Assembly (NCBI GenBank): GCA_964519385.1
Contig: CAZFLR010000001.1
Span: 62,001-126,000 of the forward strand
Length of the DNA stretch: 64,000 nt
Direction: 5' to 3'
From: SVFI01 sp964519385
GTDB lineage: Bacteria; Bacillota; Clostridia; Lachnospirales; Lachnospiraceae
Below the pieces are notes generated by a model. The model made no database searches. It was not told the DNA's origin and saw only the letters and a list, made by a program, of their open reading frames with translations. Position 1 is the first letter of the stretch. Each line of letters begins with the position of its first letter. Position numbers and translations under genes: made by a program. Of the stretch, positions 25,891 through 34,947 are shown piece by piece.

Positions 25891-27876
25891 CTACAGCTCC
25901 GTCTTTGTTGTGTACAGATTACCTTCTTTATCCTTCGCCTGCATGGTAATTACCATACCCTTTTTGAGCTTTTTCGTTCTGACACTGAACACACCCTTTG
26001 ACGAAGCCTTTGTCTTGTAAGTTTTTCCGTCTGCCTTTACAACTACACTGCTGCCGGCAGGCGCACTTCCTGTCACCACTCTTTTACCGGCTTTTGTCTT
26101 CTCAGAAAAATCAATACTTCTCACCGTACTCAGTCTGCCCGGTGATTTTACCTTCGCCATAAAGTTGACAACGCACGCACCCTTTGGTGCTTCAAAAGTA
26201 TTCTTTTTCATCTGCTTAAGCGTTGTCTTCCTGCTTCCGGCATTGGTATATACAACCAGAGCCGTATGCGAATTTCCTTTAAATTTATTCTGGTTAACCT
26301 TCGATACGACTGCTCCCTTTTGAATTGTGAGCCCCTTGTCATTAAAGGTCAGAGTTGAATTCACGCAATATCCGGAAACATCTGCGCCCAAAAACATAAC
26401 ACCCGTAAGTTTATTTTTACTTGCCTCCGCGCGGGAGATGTACATCTTGCCCTTTCTGCAGGCATAACCGTTCTTTCCGTTTTCATTGGAGACATTGCCC
26501 TTTCCGGTAATCTTTACATTGGTGCCCGTCGTCTGCACGCCGTCCGTTTTATTGTGACTGGTTACCGCCTTTTTGATAACAGCAGTTTTTTTATCTCCGA
26601 TATTAATTCCCGAGCCCTTATTATAACAGGATTCGCAATCCGTGATGCTTATTTTTGCAGCCTTCGTTCCTCCGGCTGAGATTCCGTGCTTCGTATTTTC
26701 ATTTGTGGTACATCCGGTAATTGTGGTACTTGCATCCTTCAGCGCAAAGCCTGCCACCTTGTTTCCGTTTGCAATACAGTTCGTAATAGTTTTACACGCA
26801 GAATTATTTTCAACAAAAATACCGCTCCCCTTATTGTTGCTTGTCGTTGTATTTTTGATGTAAAAGGCATTGCAGGAATGATTTAAAAGAATTCCGTTTA
26901 CAGCATTGCTGCTTGCCACACAATCCGTCACATAGAGCTCTATGTATGTGTCCGCAGCAATTCCGTGTCTTCCGTTTCCGTTGAACGAGCTTCGCGTCGC
27001 ATACAGCACCGTCTTTACACCCTTGGCTCCCACCGGTGATATTCCGTTGCTGGAATTATTACAGATGGAGGAATCATAAATCTTAACCGTAGCACCGCGT
27101 GTCATAGAAATTCCCGTGCTGTTATTGTTTATCTTACTGTTTCTTACGATAACGTGTGTATTTTTATCTTTAATTTGAAGTCCGGCCAACCCACTCCCCT
27201 TCACATCACAATCATCTATGTAAGAATCTCCCGACACCACACGAAGGTCAATTCCCGCACGACAATTCGTTACTGTGGAGCCGGTGATATGGACATCCTT
27301 TGATTCCTTGATGTCAATTCCGTAAAGCGTATTTTCACACACAATACCATCCAGCGTGATTCCCTCTCCGTTTATCATACGGAAGTTGGAGGTTGTCGCG
27401 TTTTTGAGTGTGCAGTCCTGCATGGTCAGGTTTCTGGTTTTATATTCGGCACTGTTGCAGTTGATAAGCCACTGTACCTTATTTCCGCCGTTGTAGGTTC
27501 CGCCCGCAAATGTCACCCCTGTTGTGGAAGCATCCGACAAACGAAACAGCGAAAGAGAGCTTCCGGCATCCGGACTCAGGGAAAAGGTTGCACCCTTTGC
27601 ACTGATTGTGACATAGGATTTATTGATTCTCGCCTGATTCACCGTGTAATTTCCCGGTTTTACAACAATGGTACCCCTTACGGCCGCGCTCGTCTTCATC
27701 TCAGACATAATATCCGCAAAAACATCTGTAAGCTCTCCGCTCTGCGCCGTCACCGTGTAGGTGTTGGTTGCCTTGTCATAAGTGTAAGCATCCGCAGCAC
27801 CGACCGTCTCCACATGCAGCAGCACAAAAAACAGGGCAGCAATGCACAACAAATACTTCTTCCATACCTTCCTCAT
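25891..27876 (-). CDS. Secreted right-handed parallel beta-helix protein
   Basis: About 661 residues. Signal peptide at 1-28 (ending ETVGAA). From about residue 60 to 560 a regular pattern of roughly 22-residue coils occurs, each with N-x-S/G-x-G-I turns such as NNSSNGISPVG, NGRHGIAAD, NKGSGIFVENNS, NTKHGISAGG and NKGSGINIGD: classic PbH1 repeats. A C-terminal domain of about 60-80 residues looks like a bacterial Ig/Big-type module (GSAPAGSSVVVKADGK). Proteins of this form bind or cleave polysaccharides; no lyase catalytic residues can be identified without structure. It lies between a CDP-glycerol transferase and an acyltransferase, so it may act on the polymer made here. Start ATG 27876 with AAGGAGG, avoiding overlap with the upstream gene. 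Confidence 0.88.
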   Translation of the reverse strand: MRKVWKKYLLCIAALFFVLLHVETVGAADAYTYDKATNTYTVTAQSGELTDVFADIMSEMKTSAAVRGTIVVKPGNYTVNQARINKSYVTISAKGATFSLSPDAGSSLSLFRLSDASTTGVTFAGGTYNGGNKVQWLINCNSAEYKTRNLTMQDCTLKNATTSNFRMINGEGITLDGIVCENTLYGIDIKESKDVHITGSTVTNCRAGIDLRVVSGDSYIDDCDVKGSGLAGLQIKDKNTHVIVRNSKINNNSTGISMTRGATVKIYDSSICNNSSNGISPVGAKGVKTVLYATRSSFNGNGRHGIAADTYIELYVTDCVASSNAVNGILLNHSCNAFYIKNTTTSNNKGSGIFVENNSACKTITNCIANGNKVAGFALKDASTTITGCTTNENTKHGISAGGTKAAKISITDCESCYNKGSGINIGDKKTAVIKKAVTSHNKTDGVQTTGTNVKITGKGNVSNENGKNGYACRKGKMYISRAEASKNKLTGVMFLGADVSGYCVNSTLTFNDKGLTIQKGAVVSKVNQNKFKGNSHTALVVYTNAGSRKTTLKQMKKNTFEAPKGACVVNFMAKVKSPGRLSTVRSIDFSEKTKAGKRVVTGSAPAGSSVVVKADGKTYKTKASSKGVFSVRTKKLKKGMVITMQAKDKEGNLYTTKTEL

Positions 27877-27889
27877 AAATCCATCCTCC

Positions 27890-30499
27890 TTATAAATACT
27901 CTTCAATCTTCCTGCATACTCTCAGGCAGCAATCCTTGTCATCAAAGGCAAAGGTTTTATTTATCCGTTTTTCATATTCCGGTTTTAACCTGCAGCCTGC
28001 TGCCATATACTCCACAAGTCTCTCCCTGACAGCCTCAAGCGTATACTCCACCTCTCCGAAGCCGTCTGTCTCATAATTAAAATATCCTTCCGTATAAGAA
28101 TGGGAACCATTGAAGAAGGACTCCCTGTCAAACTGTGCATATACAATCGGTTTTCTGAGATATGCAAAATCGAACGCCACGGAGGAATAATCCGTTACCA
28201 TCAAATCTGTCTGGGCAAACACATCCCTATAGGACTTTTTCATGTCAAAAAACAGAACGTCATCCTGCTTTTTAAACATATGAAGTGCCGAAATCGTATT
28301 CGGATGTGGCATAAAACAGATGGTATATCCATACTCTTTTGCAGCCGCGAGAAGCTTTTCATCATTTAAAAGTGCATTATAGAATTTAAAATATTCACTC
28401 CGGTTAAAGTCGTCACTGATGAGCCACACTCCGTTCTCATCCGTCCCCGGTGAAAGATTTTTGCGCCAGGTAGGCATAATCGTAATATAACGCTTTTCAT
28501 CATGATAAAGTCTGTCATAACGCGGCATACCGGTCAGCCAGATTTTTTGTGGCGGATAATGATACTCGTATTCCAACATGGAATCATATTCCGGACCTGT
28601 CGTGACAACCGTGGCAAAGAGATTGCGATTATACTTGTTCAGCCATGCGGACTGATTATCCTTTGTAATTCCGTGCTGCAAAAAGACAAGCTTTTTATCA
28701 AACATCAAATCCCTATAATAGTATTCCAGTTTTCCGAACGGATTGATTACCGCCTTATTCGCCTGTGAAGAGAGCGAAAGTTCGTTTAACAGAAACAGCA
28801 TCTTATGCTCTCTTGAAAACGGTTCCACCAGTCTTCCGACCTTACTGAGCTCTCCCCAGTCCGGTGTGTTTTTGTCAATCACAAAATACGGCTGTACATC
28901 CGCAACCGGATTTTCACAAAGATAACGGAACATCACTTCTCCGTTATCATCTCCTCTGTTGGTGCGGTCAGAGAGAAGCCATACCTTCTCCTTCTGCCGG
29001 AAAGCCCTGTTATGATAAAGTATACGGGCAGCCACCGCCTTAATTCCGGCTTTTCCCGTAGCCACAAAGGAAACCGTTCTTCTCATTGCCAGGAATGCTC
29101 TCCGCATCCATGTATCTCTTCTGCACAAAACGGCATCTCTTTCTTTCGTAAGCCAAAAAAGTCTGCCACCTGCCCTGTAATATAAATCTACTATGTGTGA
29201 CAACGGAGTATAGCGGCAAAATACCAGATTTCTCATCTGTTCCGCCCCGCCTTCCGTCATGGTCTCCACACAGAGCTTTTCTCCCAACTGCTCCCACGGT
29301 ATGTCCGCGGTGAACATCTGATACGAGCCTATCTTCTCCTGTCCCCACATAACCGGCTGATACTCAAATGCCGGCTCACAGGAAATTCGGACTTTTCCGG
29401 TATCAAGACGGACCCCGCAGGTCTCATCCTCCGGCATCAGCACGACAAACTCCGCGTGAAGCTTTTTCTCAGACTCCTCAAAGAAGAAAAATCTTACCTC
29501 TTTGTATTCCCGTCGGAGAATAAACCGGGTTTCCTCACTCTCCCCGCTCTTTACCTCCGGAAAGAAATTTTGCAAAATGTAATGCTTATACATCTGCTTA
29601 ATATATCGGTTCTGCACAATGGCAGTTGCATTCTTCATTTTTGCCAGCACCGCATTTACTATCTTTACCGTCCGGGCATCTGCATCAGTCCCCGCCACAG
29701 CATGAATACCGGCCAGCCGGTAACAGTAATATACCAGAATATATTCTGCATTGTCGCGGTGAAGCACTCCTTCCTCAAATACCATGCGCGAGAGACGTTT
29801 CAAAAAACCTGCGGCAAATTCTTCTCTTGCAGAATCGCTCTTGATATAACTATCCCACTCTGCAATCGCCTGTGCACCGTTTAACGTATGCAGACAAATA
29901 TGTCCGGTACACGCCACACGTTCGGCATTTAGCACCGTTTCATATACCCTTTCCAGAACACCGGTACACCAGTCACTGCCCACTATCTCTGCACTTCCGC
30001 GAAGCTTTTCTGTTTTCATGAAATAGGCAAAATACATGTTGTGAAGAATACGGATATCCTTCTCGAGTGAAACCCTTCCCTGATTTCTGTCGCAGTAGAC
30101 ATTGTGCTCATGAAGCATGCTGTTAATGCGCTCACGGTTCCTGATTGCACCAAACACGACCTCCGCCGACTGACTTTTCGCCGTTTTCCAGATATGGCGC
30201 AGTGCCTTTGGAGCATAAGTAATTCCGGCCTTTAAAAAGGTGACATATTCTCCTCTTATCTTCTCTGAAAGAAGCTTTGAAATATCACCATCCCCACAGG
30301 CATCGACTATCTCTGCATTTTCGCTTTTCTCTATTTCCTTTGTGACAGCACAACCGAGTACCTGCCCGGAAAGTGCCACAAGAATCATCTGTATTCTTTG
30401 TCTGTCATACTCAAGTTCTTCCACGCTTTTATAGGTTGCCTTCAGTTCACTTTCCTTCTTTGCAAACAAGACAATGGAAAAATCATAGCTGTAACTCAT
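27890..30499 (-). CDS. CDP-glycerol glycerophosphotransferase (TagF/TagB type) with degenerate GT2-like N-terminal domain
   Basis: An 869-residue peripheral membrane enzyme. Residues 1-130 look like a GT-A fold but the metal motif is lost: where FLDSDD is expected it reads FLKAG. The C-terminal about 400 residues form the CDP-glycerol phosphotransferase domain: FLQHGITKDN (His is catalytic in TagF), GMPRYDRL, IMPTWR, FMPHPN and VTDYSSVAFDFAY. It transfers glycerol phosphate or a related polyol phosphate to a glycan or polymer. First residues overlap the end of the next upstream gene by 17 bases. Third of three in tandem. Confidence 0.9.
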   Translation of the reverse strand: MSYSYDFSIVLFAKKESELKATYKSVEELEYDRQRIQMILVALSGQVLGCAVTKEIEKSENAEIVDACGDGDISKLLSEKIRGEYVTFLKAGITYAPKALRHIWKTAKSQSAEVVFGAIRNRERINSMLHEHNVYCDRNQGRVSLEKDIRILHNMYFAYFMKTEKLRGSAEIVGSDWCTGVLERVYETVLNAERVACTGHICLHTLNGAQAIAEWDSYIKSDSAREEFAAGFLKRLSRMVFEEGVLHRDNAEYILVYYCYRLAGIHAVAGTDADARTVKIVNAVLAKMKNATAIVQNRYIKQMYKHYILQNFFPEVKSGESEETRFILRREYKEVRFFFFEESEKKLHAEFVVLMPEDETCGVRLDTGKVRISCEPAFEYQPVMWGQEKIGSYQMFTADIPWEQLGEKLCVETMTEGGAEQMRNLVFCRYTPLSHIVDLYYRAGGRLFWLTKERDAVLCRRDTWMRRAFLAMRRTVSFVATGKAGIKAVAARILYHNRAFRQKEKVWLLSDRTNRGDDNGEVMFRYLCENPVADVQPYFVIDKNTPDWGELSKVGRLVEPFSREHKMLFLLNELSLSSQANKAVINPFGKLEYYYRDLMFDKKLVFLQHGITKDNQSAWLNKYNRNLFATVVTTGPEYDSMLEYEYHYPPQKIWLTGMPRYDRLYHDEKRYITIMPTWRKNLSPGTDENGVWLISDDFNRSEYFKFYNALLNDEKLLAAAKEYGYTICFMPHPNTISALHMFKKQDDVLFFDMKKSYRDVFAQTDLMVTDYSSVAFDFAYLRKPIVYAQFDRESFFNGSHSYTEGYFNYETDGFGEVEYTLEAVRERLVEYMAAGCRLKPEYEKRINKTFAFDDKDCCLRVCRKIEEYL

Positions 30500-32162
30500 T
30501 CTTAGATTTCGTCCTTTCTTTCCGGAAACGGTTCATCAGCTTCGAATCAAATTTCGCATCCCTTATCGCCTCGTAAACACGCTTACTGTTATCGTGATCC
30601 CGGAGCGGAAGCAGCCATTCTCTTCTCTCTGCCGCATCCTCATTTTCCTTAAAATCATTATACACGCAGCTTTCTATTCCAGCAAGCAGTTCATCCACGC
30701 TCATAACCACAGCGCCGAAGGCTTCCGTACGCAAATCCATATAGCTTCCCTGTTGCTTTTCATAGACATCATAATCAAACGGATAAAATAAAACCGGTTT
30801 CTCCTGATAATAAACATCCCATGCCACTGAGGAGTAATCCGTGATTAACATTCTGCAGCTCATAAGCAGACTGTTTAACGGCATTTCCCCGAAGCTTATC
30901 AGGCGGATTTCCTCGGCATCCACGGAAAAATCATGCATATAGTCGCGGAATTTCGGATGCAGATAAAAATTGAGCACCAGACCATGCTCCTTTAAGAGAG
31001 CATGCAGTCTTTCATCCGTCAGAAACGCCTTGTAATTCTTATAATAATCACTCCGGACAAAAGCTTCATCCGATACATTTTCCAGCCATATACGCCATGT
31101 CGGCATCAAAAGAATCTCTTTTCCGTGCTCTGACGAGGTATCCCTTAGCACATCCCAGCGCGGAAGCCCTGTCACGATAATCTCATCCTCATCATATTCA
31201 AAATATTTGCGGATAATCTCCTTCTCATAGCCCGAGGAAGTCACAAAAAGTGCCATCCTGTTTCCGCCCTGTTTATGGAATGTTCTGTGGCACTGCTTAA
31301 ATCCCATCACGCCATGCTGGAGAAAAATAATGTGTTTTCTTGCCTGATAGAGCACCTTATAGACGCTGTTTGGCGAATCCCAGATATAAAAATGCCGGAT
31401 GGCATCCGTGGAAATAAGATACTGCGCCGCGCACAGATAAATCATATACTTAAAGCTCATAAAATCGATTACATTGTCCTCGTAGGGCTTCAAGGCCGCG
31501 TAATCACGAGCCCCCTTGTCCATGACATACAAAATATGCGTTCTCTCTTTTTCCGGAAGCTCCTCCATACAATATTTAAAAAAGTAATAGGCGTTGTCCT
31601 GCGCCATCGAACAAAACTTCTCACAGACCAGCCATAGCTTTTTGCCGTCCCAGTATGGTTTTAGGAGAAAATAACACAAAAGTGCAAGATATTCCTTTGC
31701 GATAAAGCCATAGCTGTCATAGCGTTTATCCCACCTGCGGTACTGAATCGTAAACTGTCTTGCGCCGTTCACGAAAGGATAAATCATATGTCCGTCCTCT
31801 GTGTGCGTCCAGCGCGGAAATAAAATAAGCCAAAGCTTGCGCAGACTGCTCTGTCCTCCAATAATCGCCTCAAACTCCTCTTCCGGCGTTTCCACCTGTG
31901 CCACGATATCCCAAAAAGCCACTTCGAGCGAAAGCAGATTGGCATCCAGCGACGCATCACAGACAACCGTATTACCTTTTTCTCTTTTTTTCAGTACAAA
32001 CGGATATTTACACTCTGTAACAGCATTTCTCTGTTTTAAATATAATCCGGTTATATTCCCCTGTTCTCTGCCCGACTTAAAAGAAAACAACAGTTTCCCT
32101 CTGCGCAAAGAAAAGCGGACTGTTTTTACCTTAATTTCCCGAGGTGCCTGTTGTATCTGCAT
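30483..32162 (-). CDS. CDP-glycerol glycerophosphotransferase family protein
   Basis: A 559-residue enzyme. The N-terminal about 150 residues are a beta-rich region (MQIQQAPREIKVKTVRFSLR) of the kind that precedes TagF-type catalytic domains. Catalytic-domain motifs: FLQHGVMGFKQ, GLPRWDVL, LMPTWRIW, YLHPKF and ITDYSSVAWDVYY. The three tandem members differ in length (869, 559, 399) and in N-terminal additions, so they probably add different residues (primer, first unit, chain, or different polyols). ATG 32162 with AAGGAG; 20-base gap from the upstream gene. Confidence 0.9.
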   Translation of the reverse strand: MQIQQAPREIKVKTVRFSLRRGKLLFSFKSGREQGNITGLYLKQRNAVTECKYPFVLKKREKGNTVVCDASLDANLLSLEVAFWDIVAQVETPEEEFEAIIGGQSSLRKLWLILFPRWTHTEDGHMIYPFVNGARQFTIQYRRWDKRYDSYGFIAKEYLALLCYFLLKPYWDGKKLWLVCEKFCSMAQDNAYYFFKYCMEELPEKERTHILYVMDKGARDYAALKPYEDNVIDFMSFKYMIYLCAAQYLISTDAIRHFYIWDSPNSVYKVLYQARKHIIFLQHGVMGFKQCHRTFHKQGGNRMALFVTSSGYEKEIIRKYFEYDEDEIIVTGLPRWDVLRDTSSEHGKEILLMPTWRIWLENVSDEAFVRSDYYKNYKAFLTDERLHALLKEHGLVLNFYLHPKFRDYMHDFSVDAEEIRLISFGEMPLNSLLMSCRMLITDYSSVAWDVYYQEKPVLFYPFDYDVYEKQQGSYMDLRTEAFGAVVMSVDELLAGIESCVYNDFKENEDAAERREWLLPLRDHDNSKRVYEAIRDAKFDSKLMNRFRKERTKSKNELQL

Positions 32163-32182
32163 CCCTTTTCTCCTTCACTCTG

Positions 32183-33382
32183 TCACATTTTACAGATTGC
32201 TTCATAATTTCTTCTGCAATTCTCAGTATCGTATAAATCAAAATATTGCGCATGGCGGCGCAGATAACGTTCCTCCGGTTCAAAACCGCGCTCTCCCATC
32301 CGGATGAGTTCACTGACTACCTGCTCTGCCTCTGTACAGACAGGACCAAATCCGTCTGTTTCAAACCTGAAATATCCCTGTCCATGATGGGAAGCACGGA
32401 ATTTCTCATTGTCAAACTGATAATATATCAGCGGTTTTTTCATATAGGCAAAATCCATCGCCACACTTGAAAAATCCGTCACCAGACATGCTGACTCCTT
32501 CAAAAGCTGCTGCACATCCCACTCCGGCCACGAGGCGACCGTAATGGAGAGATGTTCCACATGAAAGCATTCCAAAAACCTGTGCATTTCCCTGTGCGGA
32601 TAAAATACGACCTGATAATCATTCTTCTCGATAAATTCAATAAAAGCCTCCGATTTCAGCAGCCCGTCCCAATATCTGAAATAATCCGTGCTGCAAAAGA
32701 GCTTCTTCTCCGTCTCTTTGTCCGCAGCGCGGATTTCATTCCGGATGTACATTCTCCACGTCGGCATAAGAAGAAGCTGTTTTTTGTTTACTTCTGCGTC
32801 ATGCAGACCGTCAAACCGGCACAGACCCAGTTTTTGCACGATTCCGTCCGGATAGTGATAATTGTCTTTCACGTACTGCCACTCATCCTGTGTACTTGTG
32901 ACAAACAGCCCCATTTTCGTATGCTCATAATACAGAAAGCTCAAGTCCGCGGTAATGATTCCATGCTGCAAAAAGGCGCGCTTATTTTTTAAAATTCCGT
33001 ACACCTCAAGGACATAACATATGGCTGCATTCGGCTTTCCCATCTTCTGCGAGCTCACATTTTTGGAGGCTGCCAGATAATATATCCAGTGCTTTAAGCT
33101 CCCGTAATCCACCACTTCGCCGATGGCAGAAACCTTCCCGTAATCGGGCGATTTCCGGCTGATAGCATAAACAGCATCCTGCTCCGGATGCTGTTTTCTG
33201 ATATACGAAAAAAGCCAGTAAGCATTATCCCTGGCTTCCTTCTCTGTATCACAAAGTACCCATAAACCGGGTCTTCTTTTTTTATAAAATAAAGCAATCG
33301 GAAAAGCGATCAGAAACTTAAAAATGTGTAACAAATCGCTCGGCCGGACACGCTTCAGTTTTCCTAATAAAGATTGCTCCAT
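32183..33382 (-). CDS. CDP-glycerol glycerophosphotransferase family protein, minimal form
   Basis: A 399-residue enzyme, the length of TagB-like primases. It has one N-terminal hydrophobic stretch that would sit on the membrane (LLHIFKFLIAFPIALFY). Motifs: FLQHGIITAD, CRFDGLHD, LMPTWRMY, FYPHRE and VTDFSSVAMDFAY. As the shortest and first-transcribed of the three, it could prime a polyol-phosphate chain; that is inference from size and order. ATG 33382 with GGAGG. It directly follows the TagH-like ATPase gene. Confidence 0.9.
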   Translation of the reverse strand: MEQSLLGKLKRVRPSDLLHIFKFLIAFPIALFYKKRRPGLWVLCDTEKEARDNAYWLFSYIRKQHPEQDAVYAISRKSPDYGKVSAIGEVVDYGSLKHWIYYLAASKNVSSQKMGKPNAAICYVLEVYGILKNKRAFLQHGIITADLSFLYYEHTKMGLFVTSTQDEWQYVKDNYHYPDGIVQKLGLCRFDGLHDAEVNKKQLLLMPTWRMYIRNEIRAADKETEKKLFCSTDYFRYWDGLLKSEAFIEFIEKNDYQVVFYPHREMHRFLECFHVEHLSITVASWPEWDVQQLLKESACLVTDFSSVAMDFAYMKKPLIYYQFDNEKFRASHHGQGYFRFETDGFGPVCTEAEQVVSELIRMGERGFEPEERYLRRHAQYFDLYDTENCRRNYEAICKM

Positions 33383-33396
33383 GCCTACCTCCGGGA

Positions 33397-34137
33397 TTAT
33401 TCATCCAGCATCTTCTGATATATTGCCGCCACCTCGTCAATGTCACCAAAGGCCTTCATTTTTCCGTGATCCAGTATAATCGCCTTGTTGCAAAGCCTTT
33501 TCACCTGTTCAAGGGAATGCGATACGAAAAGCACCGTCACCCCGCGGTCAAACATATCCGTCACCTTCTTCTCGCTCTTCTTGCGGAATTTTGCATCGCC
33601 GACGGAAAGCACCTCGTCCAGAATCAGGATTTCCGGCTCAACAATCGTTGCAATCGCAAATCCGAGACGGGATTTCATTCCCGAAGAATAATTCTTAAGC
33701 GGGACATTGATAAATTTTTCCAGCTCGGAAAATTTGACAATCTCATCATACTTGGAATCAATAAACTCTTTACTGTATCCGAGAACGGCTCCGTACAAAT
33801 ATATGTTCTCCGCACCTGTATACTGCATATCAAACCCGGCACCAAGCTCCAGCAGCGGGGCAAGCGAGCCATGCTTTCTAACCTCTCCCGTCGTCGGTTT
33901 GAACACTCCTGCTATCACCTTCAGCAGCGTACTCTTTCCGGCACCGTTCAGACCGAGAATCCCAAGCCTGTCTCCTTTTTCCAGTGAAAAATTAATATCC
34001 TGCAGAGCCCAGAATTCATCATATTTAATCTCACGTTTCATGAATTTGATAAAATACTCCTTCATGCTGTCGATTTTCTCAGAGCTTAAATTGAATTTCA
34101 TACTCACGTCGCTGACGCGCAATATTTCTTTTCTCAT
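33397..34137 (-). CDS. Teichoic-acid-type polysaccharide ABC exporter ATP-binding subunit (TagH-like)
   Basis: A 246-residue ATPase. Walker A GLNGAGKST, signature YSSGMKSRLGFA and Walker B ILILDEVLSVGD. It lacks the C-terminal sugar-binding domain seen in Wzt at 10.2-11.5 kb. The start is ATG at 34137 with AAGGAA upstream; an in-frame TTG two codons before is less likely. Pairs with the permease at 34168-34944, and next to the three CDP-glycerol transferases, so it most likely exports the phosphodiester polymer. Confidence 0.92.
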   Translation of the reverse strand: MRKEILRVSDVSMKFNLSSEKIDSMKEYFIKFMKREIKYDEFWALQDINFSLEKGDRLGILGLNGAGKSTLLKVIAGVFKPTTGEVRKHGSLAPLLELGAGFDMQYTGAENIYLYGAVLGYSKEFIDSKYDEIVKFSELEKFINVPLKNYSSGMKSRLGFAIATIVEPEILILDEVLSVGDAKFRKKSEKKVTDMFDRGVTVLFVSHSLEQVKRLCNKAIILDHGKMKAFGDIDEVAAIYQKMLDE

Positions 34138-34167
34138 AACCAAATGGTTCCTTTCCGTTTTTCTCCG

Positions 34168-34944
34168 TTAAATGTGGAGAATGAATTTATCCTGATTTTT
34201 GCGAAAAATGATAAGTCCCGTCACAAGAGCAGCCACGCTGACTACGGATGCATAAAGGAGCATCTGTACATCCAGCGGTCTTCCGAATACACTGTCACGG
34301 AACAGCGAAATCACACAGTAGAGCGGATTGAGTTTTAAAATCCAGCTATATCCGCTTTCCAGAATACGCTCCGGGTAGTAGAAAATTGCACACGTATACA
34401 TTACAAGCATAAGACCTACATTCCACAGATATTCCAAATCCCTGAAAAATACGCCGAGCGTTGCCAGTATCATTCCGGTTCCCAGCGTCAGTATAAGCAA
34501 AAGCACCAGCGGAACAAAAACGGCGAAAATATAAACGGTCGGATACACACCGAGAATCAGTGCCACCAGCACAAGTACAACCAGGGAAATCGCAAAAATA
34601 ATATAATTTGATAACACCGCAGACAGCGGGTACAGATATTTCGGCACATAAACCTTCTTAATCATGGATGCATTTCTCCGGATGGAGGTAAGCGAAGCCT
34701 TTGTTCCCTGTGAAAAGAAGGAGTACAAAAGCCGTCCCGTCAAAATATAAACAGGGAATGTAGGATCCTCATTTCCCAGAAGCGTTCCGAATACAATTGC
34801 AAGTACAATCATCTCAAGGAGAGGCTCCACCAGCGACCAGACAATTCCCAGATAGGAACGTCGATATTTCAGTTTAATCACCTTTTTTACAAGCTCTACC
34901 AGCAAAAAACGGTAGCGCATAAAGTTTTTTACATGCTTTTTCAT
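34168..34944 (-). CDS. Teichoic-acid-type polysaccharide ABC exporter permease (TagG-like)
   Basis: A 258-residue ABC-2 membrane protein with about six segments. The amphipathic N-terminal helix (LVKKVIKLKYRRSYLG) leads into IVWSLVEPLLEMIVLAIVF, as in TagG/Wzm. It starts ATG 34944, 3 bases after the stop of the polymerase-like gene above, without a strong ribosome binding site, so it is probably translated by coupling. Partner ATPase follows after 30 bases. Confidence 0.92.
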   Translation of the reverse strand: MKKHVKNFMRYRFLLVELVKKVIKLKYRRSYLGIVWSLVEPLLEMIVLAIVFGTLLGNEDPTFPVYILTGRLLYSFFSQGTKASLTSIRRNASMIKKVYVPKYLYPLSAVLSNYIIFAISLVVLVLVALILGVYPTVYIFAVFVPLVLLLILTLGTGMILATLGVFFRDLEYLWNVGLMLVMYTCAIFYYPERILESGYSWILKLNPLYCVISLFRDSVFGRPLDVQMLLYASVVSVAALVTGLIIFRKNQDKFILHI

Positions 34945-34947
34945 GAA

